Assembly: GCA_029055625.1 (NCBI GenBank)
Contig: JAIDCY010000057.1
Location: 1-43,430 of the forward strand
Direction of reading: 5' to 3'
From: Ruminococcus sp.
GTDB taxonomy: Bacteria > Bacillota > Clostridia > Oscillospirales > Ruminococcaceae
Length of the DNA: 43,430 nucleotides
The notes under the pieces were generated by a model. It worked only from the letters and a program-made list of their open reading frames with translations, searched no databases and was not told where the DNA came from. Below are positions 40,268 to 43,430 of this stretch, piece after piece. Made by a program: the position numbers and the translations under genes. Every line of letters starts with the position of its first letter. Within the stretch, counting starts at the first letter, position 1.

Positions 40268-41734
40268 CTATAAAAAATCAACTTCAAGTGTAAGGTCTGA
40301 AAACCGCTTGTAATTGCACATTCTCTGCGTTTTAGTATAGTATATCTTCCGGACGGCACTTTTCAGCATGATATTTTTTTCTTCCGGAGTGGCATTTTCA
40401 AAATTATCAAGTATATACTGTAATCTTACTTTAAGTTCCCTGACAGGAAGTTTTTCTGATTTCGCCTGTGAATTTATTTCATTAAGGGCATTTTCAAGAG
40501 TTTTTATTTTTTCGCCGATTATCTTTGAACGTTCAAGAAATGTATTCGCATCATAAATTCCCTGTTCGAGCAGGTCATAAAGTTTGTTCTGTTGTTTCCT
40601 GACTTTTTCGAGTTCCGTTTCAATAGGTCTGCGATAATCCGGCGTTAGTTCTTCCGGTTTTTCCGGCGGAATATCTGAAAGTTCGCTTAAAATTCCGATT
40701 CTGTAACGTAATGCCGATAGTACCGCATTGTCGACTTCTTTGAACGATGCCCCGACGGTTACGCCTTTACACTGACTGTACGCACATAAAATATGTTCAT
40801 GACCGTTATTTGTAAGAAACCTTCGCTTCATCTGGTGTCCGCAGTTCTTGCAGTACAGTATACCGTGATAATAATTCCGTAGTACGTCATGCGGATGTAG
40901 TTGTGCAACGGGATTATTTTTCATCTTATCCTGAACGGCGTTGAAAATTTCTTCCGTAACTATCGGTTCATGCTTTCCCTGATAAAGAGTGTCTCCGTTT
41001 GATTTGTTTTTCCAGCCGATTTTACCACAGTATAACGGATTAGTAAGAATTTTCCTGATACTCGGAACTTCCCATAAATCGCTTTTCTGAGGTTTTATAC
41101 CCATGCGGTTGAGTTCCGCCGATATGAATTTTGCACCGTGACCGTCAAGATAAAGCCGGTATATTAGCCGGATAACTTCCGCTTCTTCCGGAACTATTTC
41201 AAGAGTATGTGTCTTAGGTTCGGGACTGACTTTTCTGTATCCGTATGGAGTTCGGGAAGATATATAATTTCCCTCTTTTACGGAAGCAAGCCGTCCTGCC
41301 TGCATACGTCGTTTAATGGTCTTGTACTCCCGACGGGACATAAAGAGTGAAAATTCAAAATATTCTTCGTCGATTTCATTGTTAGGGTCATAGGTCTTGA
41401 CGGGTGTTATAATTTTAGTCCCCGACTGTCTGAACGCCTGAGCAACTATGCCCTGGTCTATGGTATCGCCACGTGCGAGACGTTCCACTTCAACCACCAG
41501 CACTCCGGCGTACTTGTTCTGTGCGAGGTCTGAAAGTAACATCTGCATCTGCGGACGTGCGGAAATGCTGTCACCGCTGATTATTTCCCTGTAAATTTTA
41601 ACGATATTAAATCCCTGACGGTTTGCAAGTTCCATGAGTACCGCCTGATGACGTGCGAGAGTTTCACCCTCACCCCGTGCTTCCGCATCAAGGTCTATAC
41701 GGGATTTCCGCAGATACATACAATATTCATCCAT
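40268..41734 (-). CDS. Large serine recombinase adjacent to the broken cotJC
   Basis: A 488-residue site-specific recombinase. The resolvase domain (1-~150) has the catalytic Ser11 in CMYLRKSRID and the Arg pair in VEVERLARGD. A recombinase domain follows (PYGYRKVSP, then IRLIYRLYLDGHGAKFIS and IRKILTNPLYCGKIGW). A zinc ribbon (ILYCKNCGHQMKRR, then CAYSQCKG) and a coiled-coil region (about 370-430) complete the large serine integrase plan, the same family as the skin element recombinase SpoIVCA and phage integrases. The start at 41734 has AAGGGGG 8 bases upstream. Its C terminus faces the cotJC fragment, where an attachment site is expected. Confidence 0.92.
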   Translation of the reverse strand: MDEYCMYLRKSRIDLDAEARGEGETLARHQAVLMELANRQGFNIVKIYREIISGDSISARPQMQMLLSDLAQNKYAGVLVVEVERLARGDTIDQGIVAQAFRQSGTKIITPVKTYDPNNEIDEEYFEFSLFMSRREYKTIKRRMQAGRLASVKEGNYISSRTPYGYRKVSPEPKTHTLEIVPEEAEVIRLIYRLYLDGHGAKFISAELNRMGIKPQKSDLWEVPSIRKILTNPLYCGKIGWKNKSNGDTLYQGKHEPIVTEEIFNAVQDKMKNNPVAQLHPHDVLRNYYHGILYCKNCGHQMKRRFLTNNGHEHILCAYSQCKGVTVGASFKEVDNAVLSALRYRIGILSELSDIPPEKPEELTPDYRRPIETELEKVRKQQNKLYDLLEQGIYDANTFLERSKIIGEKIKTLENALNEINSQAKSEKLPVRELKVRLQYILDNFENATPEEKNIMLKSAVRKIYYTKTQRMCNYKRFSDLTLEVDFL

Positions 41735-41756
41735 ATTCTGTCCCCCTTAAAAAATT

Positions 41757-41790
41757 ATCCGGTATCTTTCATGATGCCGGATTTTTATTT
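41757..41790. terminator. Terminator between lipoprotein and recombinase genes
   Basis: ATCCGGTATC (41757-41766) pairs with GATGCCGGAT (41773-41782) with one G-U pair. T-runs on both sides allow termination in either direction. It insulates the recombinase from the lipoprotein transcript upstream. Confidence 0.8.
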
Positions 41791-41799
41791 CATTATTTT

Positions 41800-42468
41800 T
41801 TATTCTTTTAATGATGGCAATATCCACAAATCGGTGACGTAATCTCCTAATTGTATATCAACAATATTTCCGTTATATATACCATCTATTGTGTTTTTAT
41901 CAAGTGTGAACTGTATGACTTTTGATTCCGAACCGTCTGCCATATCCGCAACTGCCCAGTATTGAATTTCATTGAATTTATTTCCGCCTTGATTCAGAAT
42001 TACATATGCGACATTCATATAATTTTGATTTATAGTCATTTTATTTGTCATTGACGGCTTTATTTTTGCCTTAATGACCAGAGGACCGGCTACTGTTGTA
42101 TATTCCAGAAGTTCGCCATGTGCTAACGAAGTTATTTTAAATTCGTCACTGCTATTATCTGAAGTATTATCAGTCTGACTTGTTACATCCGAAGCCTCAG
42201 TAGTAGTAACTGGTTTTTCTGTAGTCTTTTTAGTTGTAGTTTTTTCAGTAGTTTCTTCAGTTGTAGAAGATTCTTCTGTTGTTTCAGTAGTTGTTTCAGC
42301 CACAGAGCTTTCAGAAGATGATATGGAACTTTCAGAATCATCTTTTCTTCCGTTATTGTTACATGAACCTATTACCAGAAGCAATAAGATTATTGATATT
42401 ATCAGTGATTTTTTATTTTTTCTGACATTCTCGGGTGTTTCCGTATTTTCGTTTTTTTTCTTTTTCAT
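41800..42468 (-). CDS. Thr/Ser-rich lipoprotein of unknown function
   Basis: A 222-residue predicted lipoprotein. The charged N terminus (1-20) is followed by a hydrophobic segment (21-34) and lipobox Cys36 (VIGSC). Residues ~43-108 are a Ser/Thr/Glu linker (SSESSVAETTTETTEESS and similar). The C-terminal ~110 residues form a compact beta-rich domain (KITSLAHGELLEYTTVAGP, VIKAKIKPS, NYMNVAYVILNQGG, YWAVADMADGSESKVIQFTL) with no motif I can name. Similar stand-alone lipoproteins occur in ruminococci. It has its own consensus promoter and terminator. It lies just upstream of the recombinase on the same strand. Confidence 0.75.
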   Translation of the reverse strand: MKKKKNENTETPENVRKNKKSLIISIILLLLVIGSCNNNGRKDDSESSISSSESSVAETTTETTEESSTTEETTEKTTTKKTTEKPVTTTEASDVTSQTDNTSDNSSDEFKITSLAHGELLEYTTVAGPLVIKAKIKPSMTNKMTINQNYMNVAYVILNQGGNKFNEIQYWAVADMADGSESKVIQFTLDKNTIDGIYNGNIVDIQLGDYVTDLWILPSLKE

Positions 42469-42529
42469 TTAAATAATCCTCCAGAATTAACCTGCTCTTC
42501 AGATGTTAGTGTCTTAAGCTGTTTATATT

Positions 42530-42558
42530 ATTTTAAACTGTTTCATAGATTTTGTCAA
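42530..42558 (-). promoter_or_regulatory. Promoter for the Thr/Ser-rich lipoprotein gene
   Basis: Minus strand TTGACA (42558-42553), 17-base spacer, TAAAAT (42535-42530), close to consensus. Confidence 0.85.
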
Positions 42559-42625
42559 GTGGTTTTTAAATTTTCAAGAAATAATGACAAACCATATGCC
42601 ATATACTCAATAGAGGTGATAAATT

Positions 42626-42883
42626 ATGGTAAATAAAACCGAGCAGATACTTACTCCGTATGAACGAGCAGGAATGTATACGGTTATTGAAAAAACAGAA
42701 ACTGAAACTCACTACATAGAGACTATACGGACATATGACGGTGCTACTGTTATTAACCGTCTTCCGAAACATACTAAAGCGGAACAGGCTGTTATTGACG
42801 GAAACATAGTAAGGGCTCTTGCGAAGTTCGCAAATCCGGATGTTGATATGTCATCAGTTGAGTATATGGAACTCATAATATGA
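42626..42883 (+). CDS. Small protein of unknown function
   Basis: An 85-residue protein with AGAGGTG upstream of ATG 42626. The sequence is mixed alpha/beta: TEQILTPYERAGMYTVIEKTETETHY, then IRTYDGATVINRLPKHTKAEQAVIDGNIVRALAK is split between strands and helices; no Cys, signal peptide or membrane segment is present. I do not recognise a family. A sequence resembling a sigma-E promoter, AAATAAT-N14-CATATACT, lies at 42579-42607, and a terminator follows at 42893-42920, so it appears to be a single-gene unit. Confidence 0.6.
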   Translation: MVNKTEQILTPYERAGMYTVIEKTETETHYIETIRTYDGATVINRLPKHTKAEQAVIDGNIVRALAKFANPDVDMSSVEYMELII

Positions 42884-42892
42884 AAGTAACTA

Positions 42893-42925
42893 AAAGACCC
42901 TGCATAAAGCAGAGTCTTTTTATTT
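42893..42925. terminator. Bidirectional terminator between the small protein and LPQTG protein genes
   Basis: AAAGAC-C-CTGC (42893-42903) pairs with GCAG-A-GTCTTT (42909-42919) around loop ATAAA; one mismatch. T-runs lie on both sides. Confidence 0.8.
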
Positions 42926-42955
42926 TATCTATATTAAAGTTATTTCTGTTTATTA

Positions 42956-43429
42956 TTAATTATTTTTTTTACGGCGAATGATTCCGGAAGATTTTATTGA
43001 AATGAAACCAACGGCTGTCATTACGAGTGCTCCGAGAGCTGTGAGAAGATTTGTAAGAGAGTTATTACCGGTCTGTGGAAGATTTACTTCATTGTCTGCA
43101 TTGTCAGTACCGATACCGTTTTCAGGGTTGATTTCGTAAACATCAAGAACGTTGTCGGAATCATCTTTAATAATCATCTGATAGCTACCGTCAGCGTTTT
43201 CGTTGATTGTAGCGGAAGTAGCTTCAGAAGTATAATTTCTTCTGTTGTAATCATTTACTGCCCAGCTGATAAGTTCTTCATCTGAGGTGATATGTGGAAC
43301 TACTGATTTTTCAACAGAAGTTATAGTTGTGGTTGTTGTAGATTCTTCAGTAGTTGTAGATGTTATAGATTCTTCAGTAGTTGTGGTTGTTGTAGCTTTT
43401 TCGGTAGTTGTGGATGTTGTAGCTTCTTC
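42956..43429 (-). CDS. LPQTG cell-wall-anchored protein, C-terminal part (5' end outside window)
   Basis: The frame stays open from the stop at 42956 to the right edge, so only the last ~157 residues are visible. At the upstream end are Thr/Glu repeats (TTTTTTEES, TSTTTEEST). A short folded segment follows (SWAVNDYNRRNYTSEATSA, then NENADGSYQMIIKDDSDNVLDVYEI), with a sorting signal near the C terminus: LPQTG, a hydrophobic helix and a basic tail IIRRKKNN. Sortase A-type enzymes would cut the LPQTG motif and attach the protein to peptidoglycan. The main domain lies outside the window. An internal ATG at 43177 is not the true start. Confidence 0.85.
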   Translation of the reverse strand, partial: EEATTSTTTEKATTTTTTEESITSTTTEESTTTTTITSVEKSVVPHITSDEELISWAVNDYNRRNYTSEATSATINENADGSYQMIIKDDSDNVLDVYEINPENGIGTDNADNEVNLPQTGNNSLTNLLTALGALVMTAVGFISIKSSGIIRRKKNN

Positions 43430-43430
43430 A

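Noticed and set aside
40220-40300. cotJC stop caused by a simple frameshift or point mutation
   Set aside because: None of the three frames after 40243 continues a CotJC-like sequence, and a recombinase gene follows at once. A sequencing slip in the A8 run would not restore the protein.

Overview
The window looks like chromosomal DNA of a low-to-moderate G+C, Gram-positive, spore-forming Clostridia, most likely a Ruminococcus-type Oscillospiraceae. The reasons are the gene order around smc/ftsY/rnc/plsX and nadD/yqeK/LCP/rsfS, the sporulation genes spoIIR and cotJA/cotJB, a secreted protein with a C-terminal dockerin, and several surface proteins with long Thr-rich linkers. The species cannot be named from the sequence alone.

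Layout. 1-1337 (+): end of an FkbH-like HAD-IIIC protein, an acyl carrier protein and a membrane-anchored metallophosphoesterase. 1356-5954 (+): rlmB with its own promoter, a very unusual P-type-ATPase-like protein that lacks the catalytic motifs, and an LCP (LytR-CpsA-Psr) protein. 5990-6823 (-): a pyridoxamine/pyridoxal kinase. 6933-8847 (+): glutamine synthetase followed by an ANTAR-domain regulator. 8877-12069 (-): a CD1247-like acidic zinc-ribbon protein, efp, an M24 peptidase, aroQ and yqeG. 12159-12494 (-): rpsU with a promoter and a foldable leader.

12522-32532 (-) is a 20-kb run of tightly packed, often overlapping housekeeping genes, read in the order SpoU-type rRNA methyltransferase, dprA, topA, trmFO, plsX, rnc, radical SAM protein, smc, ftsY, rdgB, yhbY, nadD, yqeK, LCP, rsfS, leuS. 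No internal terminator is visible. Upstream of it, separated by a terminator, lies infC-rpmI-rplT with an L20-type leader and an AUU start for IF-3. spoIIR (-) and ftsH (+) diverge near 34.7 kb.

36727-43430 is accessory: a dockerin protein, a small export-family membrane protein, a PASTA lipoprotein, the cotJ operon, a large serine recombinase, a second Thr-rich lipoprotein, a small unknown protein and the C-terminal part of an LPQTG cell-wall protein that runs off the right edge. The cotJ operon stops abruptly. cotJA and cotJB are intact, but cotJC has only a ribosome-binding site and seven codons (MWQYEKK) before a stop, and 25 bp further on is the 3' end of the recombinase gene. This is the arrangement expected if a skin-like intervening element interrupts a mother-cell sporulation gene. 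The other half of cotJC would lie beyond the right edge.

Other points worth a second look are an FtsY whose acidic domain sits at the C terminus and carries four basic/aromatic GFFxKxF-like motifs, the catalytically dead P-type ATPase, a possible three-way-junction leader before rpsU, and a cluster of repeat-rich surface proteins flanking the recombinase. No tRNA, rRNA or CRISPR array was seen, and no gap between genes exceeds about 300 bases.
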